Shown here: positions 15,235-23,723 of the stretch, one piece after another
Position numbering within the stretch: the stretch's first letter is position 1
How the letters are laid out: every line of letters starts with the position of its first letter
The notes under the pieces: model-generated
What the model saw: the letters and a program-made list of their open reading frames with translations, nothing else
What the model was told of the DNA's origin: nothing
Database searches by the model: none
Source: CAYFVU01 sp964346645
GTDB lineage: Bacteria; Spirochaetota; Spirochaetia; DSM-16054; Sediminispirochaetaceae
DNA: 64,000 nucleotides
Assembly (NCBI GenBank): GCA_964346645.1
Contig: CAYFVU010000004.1
Span: 9,830-73,829 of the forward strand
Direction: 5' to 3'
Made by a program: the position numbers and the translations under genes

Positions 15235-16689
15235 TCAGAGGACCAGGCGCAGATACTTTTCGGATGAGTCCTGCCCGGATCTCGCTCCCAATTCTATGCT
15301 GCAGTGCTGCTTATGGAACATGTGATGGAAAATGGTCGCTCCGAGTCCGGTCGGGCTGCGCTTTCGAAAAAAGAGCGGTGAGTAGTGACCGTTCTCTAAT
15401 TCATCGGGTATTTCGCTTCCGAGATAGAAAAACTCTATGGTGAGCTTTCTTCGAATGGAGACCGCAATTCGGATATAGCTGTGAGGGTCGCTGTTTTCGA
15501 TGATCAGGAGCAGGAGGTTTATGAGTATCTGCACCACGTTGCTCCTGATCATTCGATACTCCACACCGGCCTTCGGGGTTTCCTCTTCGATTACCCTCTC
15601 TCCCACTACGTGGAGGGGTATTTTTGAAACCGCCTCCTCGATAACCTCGCTTACTTTGCAGTTCCTGTAATACGGTTTGTGATCGTGAGTAAAATCGAAA
15701 AAGCTGTGGACGAAGAGGTCCAGCATATCTATGTCCCGCAGGACATCCTCCACCTTCCGGTGAAAGGCCTCCTGCCGTTGCTCGACTCTGAAATCCTCCC
15801 GCACCATTTGTGCGGAGACCTTCATGATCGCGAGAGGATTGCGGATCTGATGGGTGATGCCGGCGGCCATCTCCTTTACCGTCGAAAGATGAGACGAGAT
15901 CAATATCTTCTCTATCTCACGCGGGCTCGTCGCCTCCTTTTTCATCTTTACGAGGTTTCTGCCCCCGTAGAGCACGAGAAATCTGTCGGCATAGTCGAAC
16001 ACATCCTGCACCTTGTGATCTATGACGAGCACCGCCCCCCCTCTCTCCCTCACCTTCTTCATCAAGCTCATGACTCGCTCGTACTCGTGCTTCGACAGAC
16101 TATTCGTCGCTTCGTCCATAATGATCAATGACGAGTGAAAGTAATAGGCGATGGCAACATCGAGTATCTGTCTCTGCCCCTTCGTGAGTGTGCTGAGCCG
16201 GTCACCGGGTCTCTTCCCTAAGTCCAACTCGAGAGTGTCGAAGTACTCCTGCACCCGTCTGTTCATGCTCTTAGATGCGAGGAGGGGGATAAAACGGGAA
16301 ACGAGCTGCTCCCGGCCGAGGAAGAAGTACTTGGCCACGGTCAGGTTATCCGCCTGCCGGATCTCCTGCTGTATCATCTCAATCCCGTACTCTTTCACGA
16401 GTGCGGGATTGAGAGTGGTGAAAGGGGTGCCGTTCAGAATGATCCTGCCGTATTGAAAGGAACACATTCCCGCTACAGCTCCCGCGATGGTGCTCTTGCC
16501 CGCACCATTGTCACCGAGGAGCGCCACGATCTCTCCCCGGTGTATCGAGAGGTTTATGCCGTCGAGGGCCTGAACGTTCCCGAATTCTACCCCGACTTCC
16601 TCCATCTCGACTATCGCCGGCTCATCCGCTGAAGGACTGCGATCGATACCGGAATCCTGTTCCATCCCTCTTCCCGTTTTGTTGATCAT
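15235..16689 (-). CDS. Fusion: sugar ABC-transporter ATPase + histidine-kinase core with His but degenerate ATP-binding lobe
   Basis: 484 residues from ATG 16689 (GTG 16692 and an internal ATG at 16662 are alternatives). Residues ~25-250 are a transporter ATPase: Walker A GDNGAGKST (59-67), Walker B IIMDE (189-193), H-loop His225, but the signature is LTKGQ (168-172) instead of LSGGQ. Residues ~260-484 align with the kinase core of the fusion at 9266: (L)ISSH.STVKEMAAGITHQIRNPL against LISSRVLAVQDIAAEIVQQFSEPL. His280 and the NP pair are present. The catalytic lobe is decayed: the N-box Asn is Leu395, the G1 Asp is Tyr422 and its second Gly is Glu426, although FF and GLG remain. So it can receive but probably not make phosphate. 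Divergent from a LacI gene; upstream of the transporter operon. Confidence 0.92.
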   Translation of the reverse strand: MINKTGRGMEQDSGIDRSPSADEPAIVEMEEVGVEFGNVQALDGINLSIHRGEIVALLGDNGAGKSTIAGAVAGMCSFQYGRIILNGTPFTTLNPALVKEYGIEMIQQEIRQADNLTVAKYFFLGREQLVSRFIPLLASKSMNRRVQEYFDTLELDLGKRPGDRLSTLTKGQRQILDVAIAYYFHSSLIIMDEATNSLSKHEYERVMSLMKKVRERGGAVLVIDHKVQDVFDYADRFLVLYGGRNLVKMKKEATSPREIEKILISSHLSTVKEMAAGITHQIRNPLAIMKVSAQMVREDFRVEQRQEAFHRKVEDVLRDIDMLDLFVHSFFDFTHDHKPYYRNCKVSEVIEEAVSKIPLHVVGERVIEEETPKAGVEYRMIRSNVVQILINLLLLIIENSDPHSYIRIAVSIRRKLTIEFFYLGSEIPDELENGHYSPLFFRKRSPTGLGATIFHHMFHKQHCSIELGARSGQDSSEKYLRLVL

Positions 16690-16700
16690 CACACCGCATT

Positions 16701-16729
16701 AGTATATAGTTGACGAGATGAGATTGCAA
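16701..16729 (-). promoter_or_regulatory. Sigma-70 promoter of the second ABC-kinase fusion
   Basis: Minus strand TTGCAA (16729-16724), 17-base spacer, TATACT (16706-16701). The start should be near 16694, only a few bases before GTG 16692/ATG 16689, with no Shine-Dalgarno. The -35 region overlaps the AATCGTTTAG half-operator in front of the divergent LacI gene, so that LacI could repress the fusion gene. Confidence 0.65.
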
Positions 16730-16755
16730 TCGTTTAGCGTGAAAAGGGTTACATC

Positions 16756-17890
16756 TTGATAACCATGCAGGACATAGCAAAGAGAGCCGGTGTCTCTACG
16801 GCTACCGTATCGAGAGTCCTCAACAAACATGACTCCGCAATACCGATCAGCAGCGACACGAAGAAGAAGGTGCTCGATATTGCGAAGGAGCTCGGCTACT
16901 CTCCGAATATGTATGCCAAGACCCTTCGTACGAAAAAGAGCATGCTGCTCGGGCTAGTCGTTTGGGATCTGACCGACTTCTTCTTCAGCGATATACTGAG
17001 AGGAATCGAGAATACGCTGCATTACTCCGGGTACAACCTCCTGCTGAACAGTGCAGAGGCCGACGCCGATCGGGAACGTAGCTGCATAGCGAGACTGCGG
17101 GATCTTCACGTAGACGGGATTCTGCTCGTAGGAGGGTCGGCGGATTCGAAAAAGGGGTTCCTCGAAGAGCTGGGAATCTCCACCGGCTCCACCGTCCTCA
17201 TAGGTGCGTCATCTCAGGACGTGAACATAAACTCCGTAACGGTAGACAACTTTACCGGCGGCTACATCGGCATGGAGTATCTCATAAATATGCGGAGAAG
17301 AAAGCTGGTATATCTTGCCGGCACCCACAAAACCACGGATATGCAGAAGCGGCTGTCGGGAGTGCGGCGTGCCGTCGAGGACCGTCATTCTTCCGGCAAC
17401 TTCGAATTGCGGGAGGTAGGCCCCGGAGAGAAAGCAGGATACGAGGCGGCGCAGGACATACTCGCGGATAATTCTCTCCCGGCAGCCATCTTCGCCGTGA
17501 GCGACTTGACGGCTTTCGGAGTAATCCGCGCCGTAAAGGACCGCGAGCTGCGGGTCCCGGAGGACGTAGCGGTGCTCGGATACGACGACATATCCCTGGC
17601 AACATATTTTCATCCCCGGCTATCGACAATACGACAGCCCCGCTATGAGATGGGCGAGATGGGAGCCACCATTCTTCTCGAGTCCATAGAGGCAAAAAAG
17701 GAGTCAAATAGCNNNNNNNNNNNNNNNNNNNNNNNNNNNNNNNNNNNNNNNNNNNNNNNNNNNNNNNNNNNNNNNNNNNNNNNNNNNNNNNNNNNNNNNN
17801 NNNNNNNNNNNNGGGAAGGGCCCACAGCACATCGGAAACAGCAGACAGATACTTCTCAGCCCGGAGCTCATCACACGCGAGTCATCGTAA
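16756..17890 (+). CDS. LacI-family regulator interrupted by an assembly gap
   Basis: Starts at TTG 16756 (AAGGGT 7 bases upstream; ATG 16765 is the alternative). Helix-turn-helix MQDIAKRAGVSTATVSRVLNKHDSAI, then a full effector domain to LLESIEAKKESNS where 100 N begin. After the gap the correct C-terminus is in a different frame, reading NSRQILLSPELITRESS and a TAA at 17888-17890, exactly how LacI proteins end. Reading straight through the N-run instead gives a nonsense tail to 18060, which I reject. The frames agree if the true gap length is a multiple of three, possibly only a few codons. Divergent from the kinase fusion, which it may control. Confidence 0.88.
17713..17812. other. Assembly gap of 100 N
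   Basis: A run of exactly 100 N, the conventional placeholder for unknown gap size, inside the LacI gene near its C-terminus. The gene resumes on the far side in another frame, which supports the scaffold join but shows the real length is not 100. Confidence 0.98.
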
Positions 17891-17931
17891 CTCGTATAGA
17901 CAACCTTCGGCCTGCCGGAAACCGACTTTTC

Positions 17932-17943
17932 GGAAACGTTTAC
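17932..17943. promoter_or_regulatory. LacI-type operator, distal copy
   Basis: GGAAACGTTTAC is a CG-centred palindrome with one mismatch, of the same type as the operator overlapping the next promoter (18056-18067). The centres are 124 bases apart (about 12 helical turns), suitable for repression by looping. The intervening stretch is AT-rich and holds no gene. Confidence 0.6.
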
Positions 17944-18045
17944 AAAAATTTAGATAGTATTCTCCCTGTTTTCCTTCTCTACAAGATATTTTCGCAAATA
18001 TACCCGATTTTTTATCAAATATTTGCATTAATTTGTAATTTTTCC

Positions 18046-18074
18046 TTGCTTGTATTGTAAACGTTTGCTAATAT
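18046..18074 (+). promoter_or_regulatory. Extended -10 promoter with embedded LacI operator
   Basis: TTGCTT (18046-18051), 17-base spacer, TAATAT (18069-18074) preceded by TGC (extended -10). The operator GTAAACGTTTGC (18056-18067) lies between the two hexamers. The -10 box ends 7 bases before the ATG at 18082 and there is no Shine-Dalgarno, so the message is probably leaderless and autorepressed. Confidence 0.65.
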
Positions 18075-18081
18075 TTGATTA

Positions 18082-19158
18082 ATGAACGCGACCATAAAGG
18101 ACATCGCCGAGCAAGCGGGAGTTTCTTATGCAACGGTCTCGAGGGCACTGAACAACAAGTACGGGGTGAACGCCGAGACGAGGGAGAAGGTGCTCAAGGT
18201 TGCTCGAGAGCTCTCCTACAGCCCCAACGCAATAGCCCGGGGACTCGTAAGCAACCACAGCTTTACCCTCGGTCTCATACTCCCCGATATGACCAACCCC
18301 TATTTTCCCGCTGTCGCGGCGGGTATCGAGGCCGGAGCTCAAGAGCGAGGCTACAGTGTGTTCCTCTGCAACTCGAACTGGGACCAGAGCAGGGAATCGA
18401 ATTACGTCAAACTGCTCTCCGAGAGGAGGGTCGACGGCCTCATCCGAGCTCCGGTAGGATGCGGCGAAGAAGAGAGGCGGCAAGAGACAGAGGAAGGGCA
18501 TTTGCCGACGGTCTATGTGAGCAACGCGCCGAAAGACACCGACCGCAGCTCGGTCATAATAGACAACATCCGGGGCGGCTACATGGCCACAAAACACCTC
18601 ATCGACTGCGGCTACGACTCTATCGGCTTCATCGGCGTATCGGAACGCGGCATGGCGGATAACAACCGTCTCGAGGGCTACAAGATGGCCTTCGAGCGGT
18701 ACGGGAGAGAGTTCGATCCCCGCTACCTCAAGTTCGGCGATTTCAGACAGCAAACCGGCTACAACATCATCCGCTCCCTCATAAAAGAGGGAGGCTATCC
18801 CTCGGCCGTCTTCGCCGAGAACGATGTGCTGGCCATAGGCATCCTCCACGGAATCAAGGACAGCGGCTTGAAGGTGCCGGAAGACATTGCCCTCATAGGT
18901 TTCGACGACATCTCCTTCTCCGCCTATCAGGAGATCCAGCTGAGTACCATCAAACAGCCGAAGGAGCAGATGGGCAGTATCGCCGCGGACATTCTCATAG
19001 ACGAAATAGAGACAGGAGAGCAGAGCAGCTCACCGAGAAAGATCATACTCGAGCCGGAGCTCGTGGTGAGAAGAAGCAGCTGCAGAGATGCAGAGCCGGC
19101 CGAGACAGACGAAGACCGCGGTCGCGACACCGTTTTCGGAACGACGGGGAGGGTGTAA
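18082..19158 (+). CDS. LacI-family regulator, probable iolMN regulator
   Basis: 358 residues. MNATIKDIAEQAGVSYATVSRALNNKYGV is a textbook LacI N-terminus, with hinge YSPNAIARGLVSNHS and effector domain ending SPRKIILEPELVVRRSS. A ~25-residue acidic/charged tail (RDAEPAETDEDRGRD) extends beyond the usual end. It stands 71 bases upstream of iolM-iolN on the same strand, and two CG-centred operators lie in front of it. Likely effector is an inositol intermediate (inference from neighbours). No Shine-Dalgarno; see the promoter entry. Confidence 0.93.
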   Translation: MNATIKDIAEQAGVSYATVSRALNNKYGVNAETREKVLKVARELSYSPNAIARGLVSNHSFTLGLILPDMTNPYFPAVAAGIEAGAQERGYSVFLCNSNWDQSRESNYVKLLSERRVDGLIRAPVGCGEEERRQETEEGHLPTVYVSNAPKDTDRSSVIIDNIRGGYMATKHLIDCGYDSIGFIGVSERGMADNNRLEGYKMAFERYGREFDPRYLKFGDFRQQTGYNIIRSLIKEGGYPSAVFAENDVLAIGILHGIKDSGLKVPEDIALIGFDDISFSAYQEIQLSTIKQPKEQMGSIAADILIDEIETGEQSSSPRKIILEPELVVRRSSCRDAEPAETDEDRGRDTVFGTTGRV

Positions 19159-19177
19159 CACATGGCTCCCTTGCATG

Positions 19178-19192
19178 CGTACCTGAGGTACG
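19178..19192. promoter_or_regulatory. Inverted repeat upstream of iolM
   Basis: CGTACC-TGA-GGTACG, a perfect 6-base-pair dyad 38 bases before the iolM start, between the LacI stop and the Shine-Dalgarno AAGGAG (19217-19222). Could be an operator or a small 5' hairpin. It does not resemble the AAACGTTT operators of the regulator's own promoter. Confidence 0.4.
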
Positions 19193-19229
19193 ATGTTCAC
19201 ATAACTTTGATACGAAAAGGAGTAGTATT

Positions 19230-20432
19230 ATGGGAGAAAAAATGAGAGCAGTGCGTTTGTATGCAGACTGGGATCCGAAACCGGATTTCGAGCTCGGATG
19301 GAAGGACGTGGAGCACAAGCAGACCTATCTAGGCAGCAAGGTCTGGCGGAATCCGAGAATAGAGATAGAGGAGGTGGATGTGCCGAAGCCGGGCCCCGGC
19401 GAGGTCCTCATCGAGGTACAGCAGGTCGGCATATGCGGAAGCGATGTGCATATGGCACAGCCGGACGATGACGGCTACATCTGGTATCCCGGGCTGACCG
19501 GATTCCCCGCCACCCTCGGCCACGAGTTCTCGGGCATCGTTCGCGACGCAGGTCCCGGCGCATTCGACAAGGAGACGAACAAGCCATTTGAAGGCGGAGA
19601 GTGGGTCTGTGCGGAGGAGATGCTCTGGTGTGGTGCCTGCAAGCCCTGCGCCGACGGATATCCGAACCACTGCGAACGTCTCGACGAGCTCGGCTTCAAC
19701 GTTGACGGCGCCTTCAGCAAGTACATCGTGGTGCCATCGAAGGTGCTCTGGAGTCTCGAACCGCTCAGAGGACAGTACAACCAAGAGGACGTCTTTCGAC
19801 TCGGCAGCATGGTCGAGCCCACCTCTGTCGCCTACAACGCGGTCATAGAGCGAGGCGGCGGCATCCGTCCCGGCGACAACGTCGTCATCTGCGGCAGCGG
19901 CCCCATCGGCATCGGCGCCATCGCCATCCTCAAGCGCGCAGGCGCAGCCAATGTAATTCTCTCGGAGCCGGAACCCGCACGGGCGGAACTGGGTACCAGA
20001 ATGGGTGCAGACCACATCGTAAACCCACTCAAAGAGGATTTTGCAGAGAAGGTCCTCGATCTGACGAGCGGCATGGGCGCCTCGCTCTTTCTCGAGGCCA
20101 CCGGCCTCCCGACGCAGGTCTATCCCGGTATAGAAAAGGTCATCTGGGACGGACGGACTCTCAACAGCACCGTAGTCGTAGTCGCAAGAGCCGACGCGAA
20201 GATGCCCGTAACAGGAGAGGTGCTCCAGGTCCGCCGGGCCAACATCGTAGGCGCTCAGGGTCACTCTGGACATGGCACATTCCCGCGAGTCATAGAAGCG
20301 ATGGCCAGCGGAATGAACATGCTGCCGATGATGACCAAGGAGATCAGCCTCGACGAGGTCCCCGACCACATCATCCAGCTCAGGACCGACCGCAAGGAGA
20401 CCAAAATTAGCTGCAAGAATCCCGGTGCATGA
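19230..20432 (+). CDS. iolM: scyllo-Inosose 3-dehydrogenase (IolM-type zinc alcohol dehydrogenase)
   Basis: 400 residues; AAGGAG 7 bases before the ATG. Medium-chain dehydrogenase with catalytic zinc ligands in GICGSDVH and GHEFSG, structural-zinc cysteines in AEEMLWCGACKPCADGYPNHCE, and NAD motif GSGPIG. The long N-terminal segment LYADWDPKPDFELGWKDVEHKQTYLGSKVW and the phrase ERLDELGFNVDGAFSKY match, from memory, Thermotoga maritima TM0412 (IolM), which oxidises scyllo-inosose to a diketo-inositol. The next gene is the matching hydrolase, which makes this assignment much stronger than generic 'alcohol dehydrogenase'. Confidence 0.85.
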   Translation: MGEKMRAVRLYADWDPKPDFELGWKDVEHKQTYLGSKVWRNPRIEIEEVDVPKPGPGEVLIEVQQVGICGSDVHMAQPDDDGYIWYPGLTGFPATLGHEFSGIVRDAGPGAFDKETNKPFEGGEWVCAEEMLWCGACKPCADGYPNHCERLDELGFNVDGAFSKYIVVPSKVLWSLEPLRGQYNQEDVFRLGSMVEPTSVAYNAVIERGGGIRPGDNVVICGSGPIGIGAIAILKRAGAANVILSEPEPARAELGTRMGADHIVNPLKEDFAEKVLDLTSGMGASLFLEATGLPTQVYPGIEKVIWDGRTLNSTVVVVARADAKMPVTGEVLQVRRANIVGAQGHSGHGTFPRVIEAMASGMNMLPMMTKEISLDEVPDHIIQLRTDRKETKISCKNPGA

Positions 20433-20525
20433 CGAAGGCCGGCACCGGATATAGAGGGAGACTCGGGACGGCGCCGCCGTCTCGAGTCTCGAGAGACGAA
20501 ACGTGCAAGAATAAGGAGAAGCGAC

Positions 20526-21656
20526 ATGAGCGATAGCTTAGTACGAGGAGACTTCAAGTTCCTCACCACCAATCATCCGATGATTACTTTCGAAGACAAC
20601 GAGGTCGGCAGGCTCAAGAAGGAGATCTTCGATGCGCCGATGGAGGAGATAGACAAGATCCTCGCGGAGTACGAGATCCCCTCCGAGCCGGAGATCGGCA
20701 AGGGCAATACCTACATCCAAACCACCCCCCGGGCGATAAACACCGAAAAACGGAGAAAGAACGACATCGTCCTCGTTCCCGTCGGCACCACGGAGAACCA
20801 CGGGGATCACGCCAACAGCGGCCTGGACACCTATATGGCAACCCAGATCTGCGAGGGCGTGCGGCGCTACACCGCGAAGAAGGGCCACGAGGTCAACCTC
20901 GCCCTCCCGCCTCTGAACTACGGCGGCCACCCGTACCACCACATGGGCATGCCCGGCACCATCATGCTCCCTGCCGAGACGGTCAGCGAGATACTTATTC
21001 ACGTGATGCTCGGGCTGTGGAACGACGGCTACCGAAAGATCATAATCATCAACAACCACGGCCAGCTCTGGATGCTGGAGAACGCCCTGCAGGAGTTCTG
21101 CAAGAGGTACCAGCTCCCCGGCATTTTCCAGGTATTGGACTGGCACCGCGCCGTACGGGAGTTCTTTATTCCTGTAGAGAGAGACGACAGCCTCGAGACC
21201 ACCTTCGTGCACGCCGACGAGAGCGAGACCGCCGTGGCGCAGCTTATGTTCCCCGACATGGTGGACATGAAATACGTAAAGGATGCCAGCGGCGAGAGCT
21301 ATTTGCCGGGCGGCCACTTCGACACCTCGGTAGATCCCTGGCGCCGGCCCCACAAGTGGTCCGAGGGCGAGGGCCACTTCGCCATCGAACGCAAGTCCAC
21401 ACCGGAGGGCGTGGTGGGCCAGCCCTCACTCTCCAAACCGGAGAAGGCGAAGCGTCCGATCGCCGCTATTCTCAAATACCTCACGCTTGTGGTCGAGCAG
21501 ATCCTCGACGAGTATCCCTCCGGAAAGCTCCCGCCGGTCGACAAGATCAGCCTGAGAGATCCGAAAGAGCTCGAACCTTTCCTGAAGGAGCCCTTCAGCG
21601 AGGGATGGAAATCGGTTTACGAACTGCCTGCGATGGGCCCGTTTACCAGAGCGTGA
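20526..21656 (+). CDS. iolN: 3-Dehydro-scyllo-inosose hydrolase (IolN-type, creatininase family)
   Basis: 376 residues, AAGGAGAAG just before the ATG, 93 bases after iolM. Creatininase-fold metal ligands: VPVGTTENHGDHANSGLDTYMA, LPPLNYGGHPYHHMGMPGTI, INNHGQ and HADESETAVAQLMFP. Longer than creatininase (~260 residues) because of an N-terminal ~85-residue extension, as in Thermotoga TM0413, the hydrolase that opens the diketo-inositol ring to 5-keto-L-gluconate. The iolM-iolN order is the same as in Thermotoga. Ends before a strong bidirectional terminator. Confidence 0.82.
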   Translation: MSDSLVRGDFKFLTTNHPMITFEDNEVGRLKKEIFDAPMEEIDKILAEYEIPSEPEIGKGNTYIQTTPRAINTEKRRKNDIVLVPVGTTENHGDHANSGLDTYMATQICEGVRRYTAKKGHEVNLALPPLNYGGHPYHHMGMPGTIMLPAETVSEILIHVMLGLWNDGYRKIIIINNHGQLWMLENALQEFCKRYQLPGIFQVLDWHRAVREFFIPVERDDSLETTFVHADESETAVAQLMFPDMVDMKYVKDASGESYLPGGHFDTSVDPWRRPHKWSEGEGHFAIERKSTPEGVVGQPSLSKPEKAKRPIAAILKYLTLVVEQILDEYPSGKLPPVDKISLRDPKELEPFLKEPFSEGWKSVYELPAMGPFTRA

Positions 21657-21740
21657 GCCGCCGGCACTGAGCCGGTTCACCAAGATGCACGCCGCCGGCG
21701 CCATCGGCGTCCGGCGGACTGTTTAACCCGGCACGTGATC

Positions 21741-21769
21741 AAGGGGCTGCCCATTATGGGCAGCCCCTT
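21741..21769. terminator. Bidirectional terminator between iolN and the GH31 operon
   Basis: Perfect 12-base-pair stem AAGGGGCTGCCC with its complement around ATTAT; A-rich and T-rich ends serve both strands. It ends at the stop of the convergent isomerase gene (21768). A second GC-rich hairpin lies just before it at about 21692-21718. Confidence 0.9.
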
Positions 21770-22640
21770 ATTCGATCTCTACCGGCGCAGCCGCCGATTC
21801 GACTATCCGCCTCGCCTTTTTCCCGTAGGTGAGATATGTCTCTCTGCGAGCGTCCGACTCTCCCGGAACTGGATCCTTGTGAATCTGGAAGTTCATATGG
21901 GGTTCTATGGAAAAGACTCCCTCGTATCCCGTATTCATTAAGTCGCGGATAAGGTCCTCGAGCTCGCACTCCCCTTCTCCGGGGTAGCAGTGCTCGACTT
22001 CCCCACTGGGGGTTCTACGATTGTCCTTTATGTGGAAATGGACGATACGCTCCTTGGCGGCATGATAGAACTCCCATATCTGCGACGGCGTTCCCCCATG
22101 AGCCGTAGGGTTCCCGGGATCGAACACTACCTTAAGCGAAGGGGAAGAAATGGTCTCGAGCAGCTTCGCCAGCCGTTCGGGAGCGGAAGAAGCCCATCCG
22201 TCACAGTTCTCGTGTACCAAGACTATTCGATTCTTCTCTGCTATCCTCGTAAGTTCTTCAATCCGCATGAGCGCTGTTTTTTCCCAGTTATCCTCGGAGA
22301 CATCTCCCCTGGTGTAAGACATAATCCGTATGTACTCGGTTCCCAGTTCCTTCATGCGCGGGATAGCACGACGCAGATCCTCCATATCTTTTTCGAAAGG
22401 CCCGTCTACGGGACGCGCCCAATTGGCAATCGCTGAAGCGAATGCGATGACCTCGATACCTTCCTGCTTCACATGACTTGCAACCCGCCGAAACTGATCG
22501 TCATCCATTTCGCACACATTAACTCCATCTACGCTTCGCAACTCTATAGACGACCAGCCCAACTCTTTATGCAGCCGGAGTTGATCCTCCAGAGACGAGG
22601 CTCCCTCATCTGCAATTCCACTCAGCTCCCATTTTCTCAT
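21768..22640 (-). CDS. Sugar phosphate isomerase/epimerase (xylose-isomerase-like TIM barrel)
   Basis: 290 residues with the AP endonuclease-2/xylose-isomerase fold: LGWSSIELRSVDG near the start, metal-binding Glu in VLVHENCDGW, Asp in VVFDPGNPTAHG, FHIKDNRR and final Glu in FSIEPH. Last gene of the GH31 operon; its ATG overlaps the neighbourhood of the preceding stop (1-base gap). Probably acts on the keto-sugar produced by the adjacent dehydrogenase. Different subfamily from the IolO-like protein at 7336. Confidence 0.82.
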   Translation of the reverse strand: MRKWELSGIADEGASSLEDQLRLHKELGWSSIELRSVDGVNVCEMDDDQFRRVASHVKQEGIEVIAFASAIANWARPVDGPFEKDMEDLRRAIPRMKELGTEYIRIMSYTRGDVSEDNWEKTALMRIEELTRIAEKNRIVLVHENCDGWASSAPERLAKLLETISSPSLKVVFDPGNPTAHGGTPSQIWEFYHAAKERIVHFHIKDNRRTPSGEVEHCYPGEGECELEDLIRDLMNTGYEGVFSIEPHMNFQIHKDPVPGESDARRETYLTYGKKARRIVESAAAPVEIE

Positions 22641-22641
22641 A

Positions 22642-23691
22642 TCAAACCCCCATCTCGTCTTCCGACCAGTCTATTACTACTCCCATGTACTCCTCGTTGT
22701 TCGTGCTCAGCTGCTCGTACGCGTTCTGTACCTCCCTTGGATAGATCCGGTGAGTACACATCGGACCGACCTTCAATTCTCCCGATTCGATCGCTCCGAC
22801 CATTTCTCTCAATACCGATTCTCTCGATCGCGGGAGCATATCATTTTCGCCGCCTCCCTTTTCCGGTAACCTCATCTCGTGAGCCCCGGTAAGACGCGTA
22901 TACTTCCGATGTATGAGAGAATATACATTCAGTTCCACTGCACCTCTAGAAGAACCGAGAAGAATAACCTCTCCCCCCGGATTCACGTATTCGAGGGCTT
23001 TACGCACGATCTCCGGAACTCCGGTCGCTTCTACTACGATATCTACACCCTCGTCCTCGGTGAGTTTTCTCAGCCGCTCTGCAGAGTCGGATCTGTCGGG
23101 AAGAAGAACGTATTCGATCCCGCACTCATGTGCAATGTCCAGCCTTCGCTCCGACAAATCCGATATGATCACCTGTCGTGCCCCCTCTCGCTTATACAGC
23201 TGTGCAGCGAGGTTTCCGACTATTCCCGCTCCTATCACCAAGACACGGCTGTAATCGACCGACGCCGATGCCACCGAGGTGTAGGCAATCTGGGCAAACC
23301 GGCCGAAAAGAACGTGCCGCTCATCAATTCTCCCTGTGAACGGACTCCAGATCATGCTACGTGGTTTCAATACCCCATAACGTGCATGAGGCGGATAGTA
23401 GAGCACCATATCACCAACTTGAGGATATGCAGACCCATCCTCACTCTCATCCTCCATGAACTCTTCTACTACTCCCACAGCGGCATATCCGGGCTGAACC
23501 GGATAGCGCGCCCATGTAATTGACGGATCGGAGAAACCTATGTGCGTTCCATTGAACAGAGCCAACTCTGTTCCGGGACTAATGAGACTACAGCGATTCC
23601 GTACCAACATTTGTCCTCTCTCGACCTCGGGCATATTCTGCAAATGAACTTCAGCCGTACTCTTTTTTGGAAATACTATAATCTCTTGCAC
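22642..23691 (-). CDS. Medium-chain dehydrogenase/reductase (zinc-type alcohol dehydrogenase family)
   Basis: 349 residues from GTG 23691: the strong AAGAGGAGAGAGG lies 4 bases before it, whereas the GTG at 23718 would put that site inside the gene. Residues RCSLISPGTELALFNG carry the catalytic Cys and Glu; GAGIVGNLAAQLYKREGA binds NAD(P). The four structural-zinc cysteines are absent, as in the BchC/sugar-oxidising subgroup. It lies between GH31 and a TIM-barrel isomerase, so it likely oxidises a sugar released from an alpha-glycoside. Confidence 0.8.
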   Translation of the reverse strand: MQEIIVFPKKSTAEVHLQNMPEVERGQMLVRNRCSLISPGTELALFNGTHIGFSDPSITWARYPVQPGYAAVGVVEEFMEDESEDGSAYPQVGDMVLYYPPHARYGVLKPRSMIWSPFTGRIDERHVLFGRFAQIAYTSVASASVDYSRVLVIGAGIVGNLAAQLYKREGARQVIISDLSERRLDIAHECGIEYVLLPDRSDSAERLRKLTEDEGVDIVVEATGVPEIVRKALEYVNPGGEVILLGSSRGAVELNVYSLIHRKYTRLTGAHEMRLPEKGGGENDMLPRSRESVLREMVGAIESGELKVGPMCTHRIYPREVQNAYEQLSTNNEEYMGVVIDWSEDEMGV

Positions 23692-23723
23692 GAAACCTCT
23701 CTCCTCTTGAGTGCTCACTCATT

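Noticed and set aside
16756..18060. LacI protein running through the N-run to 18060
   Set aside because: The tail after the gap is unlike any LacI, while another frame gives the expected family C-terminus and stop at 17890.
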